Below, in pieces: positions 17,528 through 26,046 of a stretch of DNA of 64,000 nt. The notes below the pieces were generated by a model. It made no database searches, was not told where the DNA came from, and was given only the letters and a program-made list of their open reading frames with translations. Source of the stretch: CALLPQ01 sp964392325. Lineage in GTDB: Bacteria > Pseudomonadota > Alphaproteobacteria > Caulobacterales > Parvularculaceae. Each line of letters begins with the position of its first letter. Position 1 is the stretch's first letter. A program made the position numbers and the translations under genes. The stretch is taken from contig CAYMPJ010000014.1 of the NCBI GenBank assembly GCA_964392325.1, forward strand, positions 1 through 64,000. Reading direction: 5' to 3'.

Positions 17528-19159
17528 TTAATTCTCAGGATCAGCAGTGGTTTCTACAACCGGATCTGCAACAGTATGATCATGAACGATCCGCCAAGCC
17601 CCTTCGAAGCGCTTCATTACCAGCGTGTATAGACCGCTATTATTTTCTTGCGCACGGGCCAAATTAAAACGTCCAACAACAATGGCAACATCTTGCGTGA
17701 CCATTTGAACATCCATCTCACTGAATTGTAATTGCCCGAGCGCTTCACCATTTCCGTATCGGCTCTTATAACGCTTTAATGTGTTGTTCCATCCTTTGGA
17801 AACATCAGTACCAGACACAAATCGCAAATCCGGATCGCGCCAATACCCTTCCATAAATGCCTCAATATCACCTTCGTTCCACGCTGCGGCTTGAGCCGTT
17901 AAAGTTGCGCGGATGATATCAGGGCGCGTAAGCGGTTTATCATCTTGTACATTTGGAAGGACCGAAGAAAATAAATCGGTAATCCCCGCCCCCTCAGTTG
18001 CTTTTTGGGCTGCACCCGATGCTTGGTTTGTCGCTACTGGTGTAATTGTTGTTGTCGGCACTGACGCAACAGGAGCGACAATATTTGGAGCACTTGCTTG
18101 AACAGGTAAAACAACTGGCGTTGCTCCGACAAGTTTATCAGCAACATCCGCGCGGCTAAGGCGATAAGTCTGTCCTGTCGCGCTCAGATTAGGCCCAACT
18201 GTGTTATTCTGGGCATTGTCTGACACAAGTGATACCGGCCCAGAATTGGCATTTCCGGCATCAGCGATTGTTGCTTCTGGAAATTTAAAAGGGCTATCAA
18301 TTTTTGCGGGGACCAAAAGGCGCTCTTCATTAGCTGCTTGAGAAAGCTGCGGCCCTACTTCAGCAAGCGGAACTGGCCCTTGGGAATTTACATCAGAATT
18401 TACGGCTACTTGCCCGGTTTTACCTTTTTGAGCTTCTAACAAGGCAGGCGCTGGCGCCGGAATTGTAGCCGCTGCAGTTACCGTCTTTTGCGGTATGACT
18501 TCCTCTTGTGAGTTATTAAGGGAAAGGTCAGCGGTGTTTTCAGCAGGCACTGCCAATGACTGAGGCGAGCCTTTTTTCAAACGCTCCAGAAAAGCTTCCC
18601 GTGCAGAAAGACCTTCGCTAGCGTTAGCCACTTGAATATCTTCCAAGGGGGCACTTGCCTGGGCTGAAGATGCTACTTTCTGACTTGGTGAATTCACAGA
18701 AGTGTTCAATTGATTTTGAGGCATTGGTGCAACCTCTGCCACCGGCGCTCGCAGGCTGGCCTTTAGCCGGATGCCAACGCCGCTACACTGATAGCTTGCA
18801 GACTCAAGACGCTCTTTGATTGCGACAGCCTTGTCAGTACAAAACCCGACCTCGCTATTGGCATAGAACGGAGTGGTTACTGTCTGCCCGCGATCTTTTG
18901 TATAAATGACGTCGCATGCTAATCCTCTCTCGCCGGGCGAGACAATCAGGATTTGCCTGATTTCGTCGCCATTTCGACAAGACACATCATATGAGGGCCC
19001 TTGGGCCCATGCGGGGGAAATTTGAGTGAGCAGCGCCGATCCGGCTGCAAAAGCAATTGCAGAACATGAGTTAAACTGCGGCGAATAGCGGTTTGCACTC
19101 TTGCGACAAACCCGGTTTTCCAAGTTTTTTGTTGCTGAACCAGCGAGAACATTCTTCAT
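17528..19159 (-). CDS. Secreted protein with C-terminal NTF2/SnoaL-like domain
   Basis: The start at 19159 (MKNVLAGS) is preferred because AGGGG lies upstream; the frame is open to 19231. A basic N-terminus leads to a signal-like segment (AIAFAAGSALLTQISPAWAQ). A small cysteine-containing domain (residues ~55-120 of the protein) follows. About 270 residues of Ala/Pro/Gln/Val-rich, probably disordered linker separate it from an NTF2/SnoaL-type domain in the last 130 residues (EAFMEGYWRDPDLRFVSGTD, YTLVMKRFEGAWRIVHDHT). NTF2-like domains bind small molecules or assemble proteins. The role is unknown, and the architecture is that of a periplasmic or surface protein. It converges on the exosortase gene but carries no sorting tail. 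Confidence 0.65.
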   Translation of the reverse strand: MKNVLAGSATKNLENRVCRKSANRYSPQFNSCSAIAFAAGSALLTQISPAWAQGPSYDVSCRNGDEIRQILIVSPGERGLACDVIYTKDRGQTVTTPFYANSEVGFCTDKAVAIKERLESASYQCSGVGIRLKASLRAPVAEVAPMPQNQLNTSVNSPSQKVASSAQASAPLEDIQVANASEGLSAREAFLERLKKGSPQSLAVPAENTADLSLNNSQEEVIPQKTVTAAATIPAPAPALLEAQKGKTGQVAVNSDVNSQGPVPLAEVGPQLSQAANEERLLVPAKIDSPFKFPEATIADAGNANSGPVSLVSDNAQNNTVGPNLSATGQTYRLSRADVADKLVGATPVVLPVQASAPNIVAPVASVPTTTITPVATNQASGAAQKATEGAGITDLFSSVLPNVQDDKPLTRPDIIRATLTAQAAAWNEGDIEAFMEGYWRDPDLRFVSGTDVSKGWNNTLKRYKSRYGNGEALGQLQFSEMDVQMVTQDVAIVVGRFNLARAQENNSGLYTLVMKRFEGAWRIVHDHTVADPVVETTADPEN

Positions 19160-19364
19160 CGAATTTACCCCTAAATTAAGCCCATACAATACCAGAATTT
19201 TCACCATAGCGGTATGGATATATTGGCCCATCTATATACGATTTCTGCCCCTACAACAAAGCAAGTTTGTTGCAATCACGTTGAAAAAAATGATTAAATT
19301 GTCGAAATATTTGCCGCGGTGAGATATCTCAAAAACCGGGCAATCAACAAAAAAATCCAGTAAA

Positions 19365-19931
19365 TTAACGTGCTTCAATGGTTTGCGACGCAGTAGAGGT
19401 CAAGGTGCGATCAAAAACAAAAAATTCACAAGTATGGGAATTTTTAGCATCCAGCGGCACCAACCCTTTGCGGGTCATATCCCAATTCTCCGAATCGATT
19501 TCGGGGAAATAGGTGTCGCCTTCCGGCCTCGTCATTACCCTTGTCAAATATAACCGAGACGCCAGAGCTATCGTCTGGGCGTAAATCTCGCCACCCCCAA
19601 TAATACATATTTCCGAAGCGCCTGTTTTTTGCCCTTCACTTTGGGCGAGCATCAGTGCATCGGCGACGGAACCGACCACCAAAACACCCTCAGGTTTAAA
19701 GCTTTTATCCCGCGTAATCACAATATTGGCCCGCTCTGGCAAAACCATTCCGATAGACTGAAAAGTTTTACGGCCCATCACGACCGGTTTGCCAATAGTG
19801 TTCTTTTTGAACCACTTCAGATCTTCTGATAAACGCCAAGGCATATTGCCTTCACTTCCGATCACACCGTTTTCGGCGACAGCAGCAATAAGCGCTATTG
19901 GAAGATCATTAGAGGCGGGAGTATCAGTCAT
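19365..19931 (-). CDS. folA: Dihydrofolate reductase
   Basis: The enzyme reduces dihydrofolate to tetrahydrofolate with NADPH, recycling the folate oxidised by thymidylate synthase. It has the N-terminal strand IALIAAVAENGVIGSEGNMPW with the Met-20 loop, catalytic acidic residue region (LSEDLKWFKKNT), the NADPH motif VMGRKTFQSIG and ICIIGGGEIYAQ. At 188 aa it is slightly longer than E. coli FolA because of tails at both ends. It lies 30 bases after thyA on the same strand, the classical thyA-folA pair. Confidence 0.96.
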   Translation of the reverse strand: MTDTPASNDLPIALIAAVAENGVIGSEGNMPWRLSEDLKWFKKNTIGKPVVMGRKTFQSIGMVLPERANIVITRDKSFKPEGVLVVGSVADALMLAQSEGQKTGASEICIIGGGEIYAQTIALASRLYLTRVMTRPEGDTYFPEIDSENWDMTRKGLVPLDAKNSHTCEFFVFDRTLTSTASQTIEAR

Positions 19932-19961
19932 GATTAAACCGTCACACTCATTTTGAGTCCT

Positions 19962-20789
19962 TTAAATCGCTACTGGTGCCTTGATATGCGGGTGGGGATT
20001 ATAATCCCTGATCGCAATATCCTCAAAAGTAAAATCAAAGATCGACTGAACCGCTGGATCCAACCATAGGCTCGGCAAGGGGCGATGGGCTCGCTCTAAT
20101 TGTTCTTTAGCTTGGTCAATGTGATTGAGATAAAGATGAGCATCTCCCAAAGTATGGACAAAGTCACCCGCCTTTAAGCCGGTGACTTGCGCAATCATCA
20201 ATGTCAGCAATGCGTAGGATGCGATGTTAAAGGGAACCCCTAGAAATATATCCCCCGAGCGTTGATAAAGCTGGCAAGAGAGACGATCACCGGCAACAAA
20301 AAACTGAAAAAGACAATGACACGGCGCAAGAGCCATTTGATCAAGCTGCGCCGGATTCCACGCACTTACAACCAATCGCCGCGATGTGGGATTATTTTTG
20401 ATCTCGTCAATCACCCAGGAAATCTGGTCGATACTTTCTGACCCCGGTTCATTCGCACCAGAATTTGGCCAATTCCCGCCGCGCTCCCAGTTACGCCATT
20501 GAGCGCCATAGACAGGGCCCAAATCTCCGTTCTCGTCTGCCCACTCATCCCAGATAGAAACGCCGTGCTTTTTGAGATAGGCAATATTTGTATCGCCCGC
20601 AAGGAACCATAGGAGTTCATGAATGATCGATTTAGTGTGCAGCTTTTTGGTAGTGATTAAGGGAAATCCATCAGCCAGATTAAACCGCATCTGATGACCA
20701 AAAACCGCACGCGTTCCTACGCCGGTACGGTCCTGGCGCTCATCGCCTTCTTCAAGAGCTCTGCGCAATAGCGCGTGATAAGCTTCCAT
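19962..20789 (-). CDS. thyA: Thymidylate synthase
   Basis: The enzyme methylates dUMP to dTMP using methylene-tetrahydrofolate. It has the N-terminal RQDRTGVGTRAVFGHQMRF phosphate-binding Arg, the catalytic cysteine in MALAPCHCLFQFFV, and YQRSGDIFLGVPFNIASYA. The C-terminus is HPHIKAPVAI. The length of 275 aa is normal. This is the classical ThyA, so the organism does not need the flavin-dependent ThyX. It is the first gene of the thyA-folA pair. Confidence 0.97.
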   Translation of the reverse strand: MEAYHALLRRALEEGDERQDRTGVGTRAVFGHQMRFNLADGFPLITTKKLHTKSIIHELLWFLAGDTNIAYLKKHGVSIWDEWADENGDLGPVYGAQWRNWERGGNWPNSGANEPGSESIDQISWVIDEIKNNPTSRRLVVSAWNPAQLDQMALAPCHCLFQFFVAGDRLSCQLYQRSGDIFLGVPFNIASYALLTLMIAQVTGLKAGDFVHTLGDAHLYLNHIDQAKEQLERAHRPLPSLWLDPAVQSIFDFTFEDIAIRDYNPHPHIKAPVAI

Positions 20790-21010
20790 AATAGTCTCGT
20801 ATCCTCACAATACTTCATCATTGAGGGTTACTACGCGTCTCGTAAAACCATAACTGATAGTTGCTTAAAGTCAGCGGATACCACCAGCCTGAGCGAAGGC
20901 GCTTCAGGTTAAGATAATGATAGGCCGCGCCAAACGCACTTCTATTTTTTCAACACCTTGGCATTGGCCCGGCATAGGGCCCATCATAGAAAATGCAACA
21001 AAACGGTAGG

Positions 21011-21382
21011 CTAATTGGTCGTAGCAACCCAGGTTGGATCATCTTGAACATCGCGTTCAAACATCAAGAAATCATAATATCCACAACGGTTTTGCGTAGG
21101 GAAATCGCGGCAAATTCTGGGGCGCCCCTCATAAATTGTGCAATTGCGGGTTTCCTTATCGAGAAACATACAACTCGTCTCGAAATGTTCGTCGTCTGTA
21201 TGACGCAAGACCCGAGGATTTTCCTTATCCCCTTTTTTCGTATATTTACGTTTAGCCTGCTCGACAGTAATTTCAAAGAATTTAGCAAGCCGCTTGATAT
21301 CCGTCTTGGTTGTCGGAATATGCGTGTAGGAGCAGCAATATGCTGAACATTTTATACAATCATATTTGAGTTTTTTAGCCAT
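21011..21382 (-). CDS. YkgJ-family cysteine cluster protein
   Basis: The ~123-aa protein belongs to the YkgJ/UPF0153 family, whose members carry a putative metal or Fe-S-binding cysteine cluster. It starts with YDCIKCSAYCCSYTHIP. The second part holds CMFLDKETRNCTIYEGRPRICRDFP, and a further Cys follows. The start at 21382 (MAKKLKY) is preferred over the GTG at 21394 because AAGGTG lies nine bases before it. The function of the family is unknown. It stands alone on its strand between thyA and a gene-free region. Confidence 0.8.
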   Translation of the reverse strand: MAKKLKYDCIKCSAYCCSYTHIPTTKTDIKRLAKFFEITVEQAKRKYTKKGDKENPRVLRHTDDEHFETSCMFLDKETRNCTIYEGRPRICRDFPTQNRCGYYDFLMFERDVQDDPTWVATTN

Positions 21383-21394
21383 AGCCCACACCAC

Positions 21395-21886
21395 CTTATA
21401 TATGCAACAATATACAAAAAACTGGCATAGCGTATGAAATTTGATTCGTCATGTTCTAATTTCTAGGTCCTATCGACATCATTGAGGGAGCAACCATCCA
21501 TTCATCCTTAGCGAGTGGTCCATTTTAGCTTTTTGCATAATGTCGTGCCTAGCCAAATTTATCATAACCGATACGCCCCATTACCTAAGAACTTAAATCC
21601 CCTAGTGCCCGAAATCACAATAATTCTGCCGGAACCACTATCAAGGTACCTTTGGTCATACCTCTCCTTACACAAATTATAATCCACAAAACACCTTCAA
21701 ATATTCGCCCTGTCCTCTAAAAGATTTAATCCAGCACAAGAGCTCATCGCCAATATCTCTAAATCCATATAACAATGCGAGATCAGTTTAATGCTAGCCA
21801 ACCCGTTTCTTTTTGCCTAGATAAAGCCCGTAACACAGAATTTTAAAGCGGGGCGGTTTTGAAAATGACCGAGAGGGCCTTAAAGC
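21395..21886. other. Gene-free intergenic region
   Basis: Nearly 500 bases between divergent genes contain no plausible coding frame on either strand and no recognisable RNA gene. It should contain promoters for the YkgJ-like and FemAB-like genes, but no clear boxes stood out. Confidence 0.4.
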
Positions 21887-23035
21887 ATGTCTGCACTTAA
21901 ATGCCGCCTTGATGATTTGTCAAAGCTCTCCGCTGAAGAGTCAAACTCCGTTCTCGAAGATTTTAGATCACGCTGGCAAGAGCTGGAATCAAAATCAATT
22001 CCCGACTTTTTCTTAAGCTGGCAATGGATGGCCAGCTGGCTAAATTCACTTCCTTTCAAGCCTATATGCCTTACCGTTTTTGATGATGCCGAAAAACCTA
22101 TCGCTATGGGTGTTTTTATGAGCGGTACAGAGCTTCGACACAAAGCTTTAAAGGTCAAACAATTACATCTGAACACGACGGGTAATGTAGACCACGATAT
22201 CATCACCATTGAATATAACACGCTTTTATGTGAGCGCGGATATGAAAAAAAGGCTTGGAAAGCCGTTATTGGGTTCCTTACGAAACAAAAATCAATTCCG
22301 TGGCAAGAGCTAATTATTGCAGGCGCAACCAACGACACCCAAGAAATTATTACGCCGCTAGCGCACACGGTTTATCGCCGCGCTGAAGCCGGCTCTGCTT
22401 TTGTTGATCTCAAAGCCTTGCGCGAGAGCGGGGCAGTAAACGCAGACCATTACATCAAAACACTCGGCAAAAACACTCGTAGTCAAATCAGGCGTTCGAT
22501 CAAACTTTATTCCGGGCATGGCCCGATCACCCTTGAACATGCAAAAACAATTGATGAAGCCGAAGAGTTTCTCGATGAACTCAGTGTACATCACAATAAA
22601 AAATGGCAAGCGCGAGGGCGTAAAGGGGCGCTGGAAAATCCGTTTTACCAAAAGTTTCACAAAAATCTTATCTCCCAATGCCTGCCAACAGGAAATGTTG
22701 AAATTATACGCGTTCGAGCAGGCGATTATAAATTTGGCTGGCTTTATAACTTTATCTATGGCGATAAAGTCTATTTTTACTTGAGCGGATTTCGCTCCGA
22801 AGAAGATAATCGCTACAAAGCCGGTCTTGTCACCCATGCTATGGCCATTGAATATCACCTGCAAAATGGGCAGGAAATTTATGACTTTATGGGCGGCGAT
22901 AATCGCTACAAACGCAATCTTGGCCAGCCGGGTCCTGAAATTGTCAGCTTTGCCATCCAGAAAAAAAGCATTGCCTTGATGGCGGAAAACAAATTACGCA
23001 GCGCCAAAAAGCTTCTGGTAAAACAGCAAGATTAG
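21887..23035 (+). CDS. GNAT-type acyltransferase of the FemAB/CelD (Acetyltransf_6) group
   Basis: This 382-aa protein has two GNAT-like halves, as in the FemAB/CelD group. The first half has the pattern SWQWMASWLNSLPF-like Trp/Leu motifs (FFLSWQWMASWLNSLPFKPI). The second has the core TLGKNTRSQIRRSIKLY, WLYNFIYGDKVYFYLSGFR and the acetyl-CoA-associated YKAGLVTHAMAIEYHLQNG. Relatives are linked to polysaccharide or peptidoglycan acylation. A role in exopolysaccharide processing, as for the neighbouring exosortase, is possible but not shown. Its 3' end overlaps the convergent mnmA gene by four bases. Confidence 0.8.
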   Translation: MSALKCRLDDLSKLSAEESNSVLEDFRSRWQELESKSIPDFFLSWQWMASWLNSLPFKPICLTVFDDAEKPIAMGVFMSGTELRHKALKVKQLHLNTTGNVDHDIITIEYNTLLCERGYEKKAWKAVIGFLTKQKSIPWQELIIAGATNDTQEIITPLAHTVYRRAEAGSAFVDLKALRESGAVNADHYIKTLGKNTRSQIRRSIKLYSGHGPITLEHAKTIDEAEEFLDELSVHHNKKWQARGRKGALENPFYQKFHKNLISQCLPTGNVEIIRVRAGDYKFGWLYNFIYGDKVYFYLSGFRSEEDNRYKAGLVTHAMAIEYHLQNGQEIYDFMGGDNRYKRNLGQPGPEIVSFAIQKKSIALMAENKLRSAKKLLVKQQD

Positions 23036-24195
23036 AGCGCGTTTTGTGTCGCCGCTATCCAGCCGCCGCCCAAAACTCTGTTATGCCCGACATCATCTGT
23101 ATAAAACACACATGCTTGACCGGGAGCCACGCCTTCTTCGGGCTCATCAAGGCGAACACCGAATTTTCCATCTTCCACAAATAGCGAGGCCGGTTTTGGC
23201 GGGCGGGTAGAGCGCACTTTAACAGCCAAAGGAAAACCCTTTTTCGCAGCCGCCAATAATTCACCATCTCCTAGCCATGTCAGCTCTTTGAGATAAATTT
23301 TCTCAATCAACAGCGCCTCACGCGGGCCAACGATAACCCTTTGGTGAGCCGCATCAAGACCAACCACATAGAGAGGGTCGCCGATTGCAACCCCAAGCCC
23401 GCGGCGTTGCCCCACCGTATAATGAATAATACCGGCATGGCGCCCCATGACAGTGCCATCGACATGAACAATTTCTCCGGGCGCTGACGCACCGGGGCGT
23501 ATTCGCTCAACTACCGAAGAATATTTCCCCTCCGGTACAAAACAAATATCCTGACTGTCAGGCTTATTGGCAACTTGCAAGCCCAACGACCCGGCAATTT
23601 TGCGCACTTCATCTTTGGGTAAATTACCAAGGGGAAAACGCAGAAAATCAAGCTGCTCTTTTGTCGTTGAAAACAAAAAATAACTTTGATCCTTACTCGC
23701 ATCGACAGCGCGTCGCATCTGTGCCCCGCCCGCCTCCACAACCCGGCGAATATAGTGACCCGTCACCATAGCCGCACCGCCAAGATCACGGGCGGTTTCC
23801 ATAAGATCGCGAAATTTCACCCGCTCATTACAGCGCACACAAGGGATTGGTGTTGATCCGACCAGATAGCTATCGGCAAAATCCTCCATCACACTCTGGG
23901 AAAAACGATCTTCATAATCGAGCACATAATGGGGAATGCCAAGACGTTCAGAGACAAGGCGCGCATCATGAATATCCTGCCCTGCGCAACATGCGCCCTT
24001 TTTCTGAATTGCCACCCCGTGATCATAAAGCTGCAAGGTCACGCCAACAACATCATAGCCGGAAAGCGCGCATAACGCCGCCGCGACGGAGCTATCCACC
24101 CCGCCAGACATCGCCACGATAACCCGCGCACCATCAGGCACCCCAAGATCTATTTTGGGGAGATCAAGATCGTCAAATGTGGAAGTCATAACCAT
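23032..24195 (-). CDS. mnmA: tRNA-specific 2-thiouridylase MnmA
   Basis: The enzyme inserts sulfur at U34 of Lys, Glu and Gln tRNAs. The ATP PP-loop is AMSGGVDSSVAAALC. The two catalytic cysteines are in PIPCVRCNERVKF and QDICFVPEGKYSS, both conserved. The middle domain with SKDQSYFLFSTTKEQLDFL is typical. At 387 aa the length is normal. An ATG at 24195 opens the frame; another in-frame ATG follows after one codon. It is convergent with the FemAB-like gene. It lies beside rRNA/tRNA-modification genes only loosely. Confidence 0.95.
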   Translation of the reverse strand: MVMTSTFDDLDLPKIDLGVPDGARVIVAMSGGVDSSVAAALCALSGYDVVGVTLQLYDHGVAIQKKGACCAGQDIHDARLVSERLGIPHYVLDYEDRFSQSVMEDFADSYLVGSTPIPCVRCNERVKFRDLMETARDLGGAAMVTGHYIRRVVEAGGAQMRRAVDASKDQSYFLFSTTKEQLDFLRFPLGNLPKDEVRKIAGSLGLQVANKPDSQDICFVPEGKYSSVVERIRPGASAPGEIVHVDGTVMGRHAGIIHYTVGQRRGLGVAIGDPLYVVGLDAAHQRVIVGPREALLIEKIYLKELTWLGDGELLAAAKKGFPLAVKVRSTRPPKPASLFVEDGKFGVRLDEPEEGVAPGQACVFYTDDVGHNRVLGGGWIAATQNAL

Positions 24196-24333
24196 ACAGG
24201 GTCATATAGGGGCATAACCAGATGAGAGCAATAAAGGGATTATTTTGGGGGCCCGCTCTTCAACACTGATGATAACATTATCCATCTCTGTCTTGTAAGC
24301 ATCGCAGGATATAAAACCCCGAAGCCGGTTCGC

Positions 24334-25056
24334 TTAAGGGGGCGCTAGATTGTCCGTAAGAACATCGACAGGGCCGACAAATTTTGCGCGGCCCCCCATT
24401 TTGAATGTCGCGCAGACACCCTCATTGAAAACCTCACCCGAAATGAACTCATCTACCATGAACTCATCTACCATGAACTCTGGGCCGGTAATCGGTGAAG
24501 ACCAATGGTCAGAATTTTTCTCTTCAATATTATTTTCAAGATCACAAGGCATGGCCGGAAATGATGGTTCATCCTCCCCATCGGGGCAATTTATCAATTC
24601 GTCCGGTTTTGCGTCATCCATGCAGCGCTCACCTTCAGATCGCTCTGCTGGTTTGGGTGTTTCATCGAGATACAAAGTGTTTTGTGATCGAGGCCGCGCC
24701 GTGCGGGAAGTTACCCGCTCTTCATAAGCCTCACCCAAGGCAAGGCGCATAAGATCGGCCCGCGATAAAGACTGCCCCTGTCGCAAACGCTCAATGATTT
24801 GATGGGCCCAAACAGCGCGAGATAGCGCCGCCATCGCCCGGCTTACCGCGCGCCCATCAATCTCCCCTTTATGATCGCGAGCGCAACGACCCGCAGCCTC
24901 GGCCATATCAAGGGTCAGAAGCGACAAGCGTTCATAGCGCGCGCGTTTTGCAGATTCAAAATCAGCCTCATGATTATTTGGACACATCGTCATAGTGGCC
25001 AATATAAAGCAGGATTTTTTAGCGGGGATAAATTTTAAAAATGCCCGAACGCCCAA
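24334..25056 (-). CDS. Unrecognised acidic protein with helical N-terminal domain
   Basis: I do not recognise the family. A helical, charged domain (about residues 30-120, YERLSLLTLDMAEAAGRCAR) is followed by an acidic, low-complexity C-terminal half that contains a tandem pair EFMVDEFMVDEF. In-frame ATGs at 24993 (MTMCPNN) and 24987 are better protein starts than 25056, but no clear ribosome site decides. The pentapeptide duplication corresponds to a 15-base DNA repeat at 24443-24480. No signal peptide or membrane segment is seen. It is on the same strand as mnmA and a YbjN-like gene. Confidence 0.5.
   Translation of the reverse strand: MGVRAFLKFIPAKKSCFILATMTMCPNNHEADFESAKRARYERLSLLTLDMAEAAGRCARDHKGEIDGRAVSRAMAALSRAVWAHQIIERLRQGQSLSRADLMRLALGEAYEERVTSRTARPRSQNTLYLDETPKPAERSEGERCMDDAKPDELINCPDGEDEPSFPAMPCDLENNIEEKNSDHWSSPITGPEFMVDEFMVDEFISGEVFNEGVCATFKMGGRAKFVGPVDVLTDNLAPP
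24443..24480. repeat. 15-base tandem repeat, 2.5 copies
   Basis: ATGAACTCATCTACC occurs twice in tandem and is followed by the first eight bases of a third copy. It lies within a minus-strand coding region and duplicates five residues of the protein. This is a slippage-type expansion. Confidence 0.85.
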
Positions 25057-25122
25057 TAGCGGGTGCTACCCTCAAAAATTGGCCGTTCTTGTTTTGACGA
25101 TCGGTACAAAAGTCCGCCCGCA

Positions 25123-25878
25123 CTATTCTCCGATATTACGGATCTTGTTATTGGGCAACGCTTCGTCTTTGAAAAAGCGAGTACTATTGTTGGAGATTTC
25201 AACAATACGGTCCACTTCCTGGTCTCTGCCTTTTGCGGTGAGTGTGTGAGCGATTGTATTTAGAAAATCCAGCGTCCCTTCATCGCTTGGCACATCGCCC
25301 TGAAAGCTCACACTCTGTCCGGCATTGCTGGCAAGGCTGGAATAAATTTTTGAGAGATCAACAAAGGTACGAATGAGGGTTGCGATATTGCCTCTGGCAA
25401 TGCCGTAATCGGCAATATCATATCGGTTCAAATAGGCATTACCCTGATCATTAATACCGATATTTGCAAAAGCGTAACGGGCATTAAATTCTTCAACAAA
25501 GGCGCGATCAGCGCGGCCTTCAAAGACGGCAATCGTTTGTAGCCCTACACAATCCGTAACGCCGTCTTTCCTGCACGCAAGCGGGCTAAGAATGAAAACA
25601 ACTTCGCCATCAGCATTAACCAGCATAAAGCGCTTACCATCGGCGCTTTGACGCTCTTGCCATAGATATTTCATTTCGGTCAAAAGCGGGCCAAGATTTT
25701 GGGCATCGAAATTTAACAAAGGCACGCCCGGTTGACTAACTGGATCAGGGGCTTGCTCTGGCTGCGCTTGAGGGGTTTGCGCGCTGGCACCAAAAGCCAG
25801 AAAAACGGATGCAAAAAGCGCGGTCCCAATATGCGTAACCGGTCGCATGAAATTCGGTAATCTGGATATCGTTTGCAT
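25123..25878 (-). CDS. Secreted YbjN-like protein
   Basis: A signal peptide (about residues 1-33, VTHIGTALFASVFLAFGASA) precedes a short Gln/Pro linker and a domain of about 150 residues with a YbjN-like pattern. Visible elements are KRFMLVNADGEVVFILSPLAC and FVEEFNARYAFANIGINDQG, followed by the Leu-rich helical end. YbjN domains resemble type III secretion chaperones; exported versions are found in alphaproteobacteria and their role is unknown. The family call is by pattern and length only. Upstream lies the divergent rsmB-type gene. Confidence 0.6.
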   Translation of the reverse strand: MQTISRLPNFMRPVTHIGTALFASVFLAFGASAQTPQAQPEQAPDPVSQPGVPLLNFDAQNLGPLLTEMKYLWQERQSADGKRFMLVNADGEVVFILSPLACRKDGVTDCVGLQTIAVFEGRADRAFVEEFNARYAFANIGINDQGNAYLNRYDIADYGIARGNIATLIRTFVDLSKIYSSLASNAGQSVSFQGDVPSDEGTLDFLNTIAHTLTAKGRDQEVDRIVEISNNSTRFFKDEALPNNKIRNIGE

Positions 25879-26046
25879 TGCTATATAAACCCTTTACTAG
25901 AACGCGTTAATAAATCTTAACCCCCTTAAATCCATGCGCCAAGCTTTAAATCGGTATTATCCGAGGATTCTCTATGATTCGGGGCGTGACATATCCATCG
26001 CGTGTGCTTATCAGTGTCTGCTTTAGCCTTGGGCAGCGCGATCATC

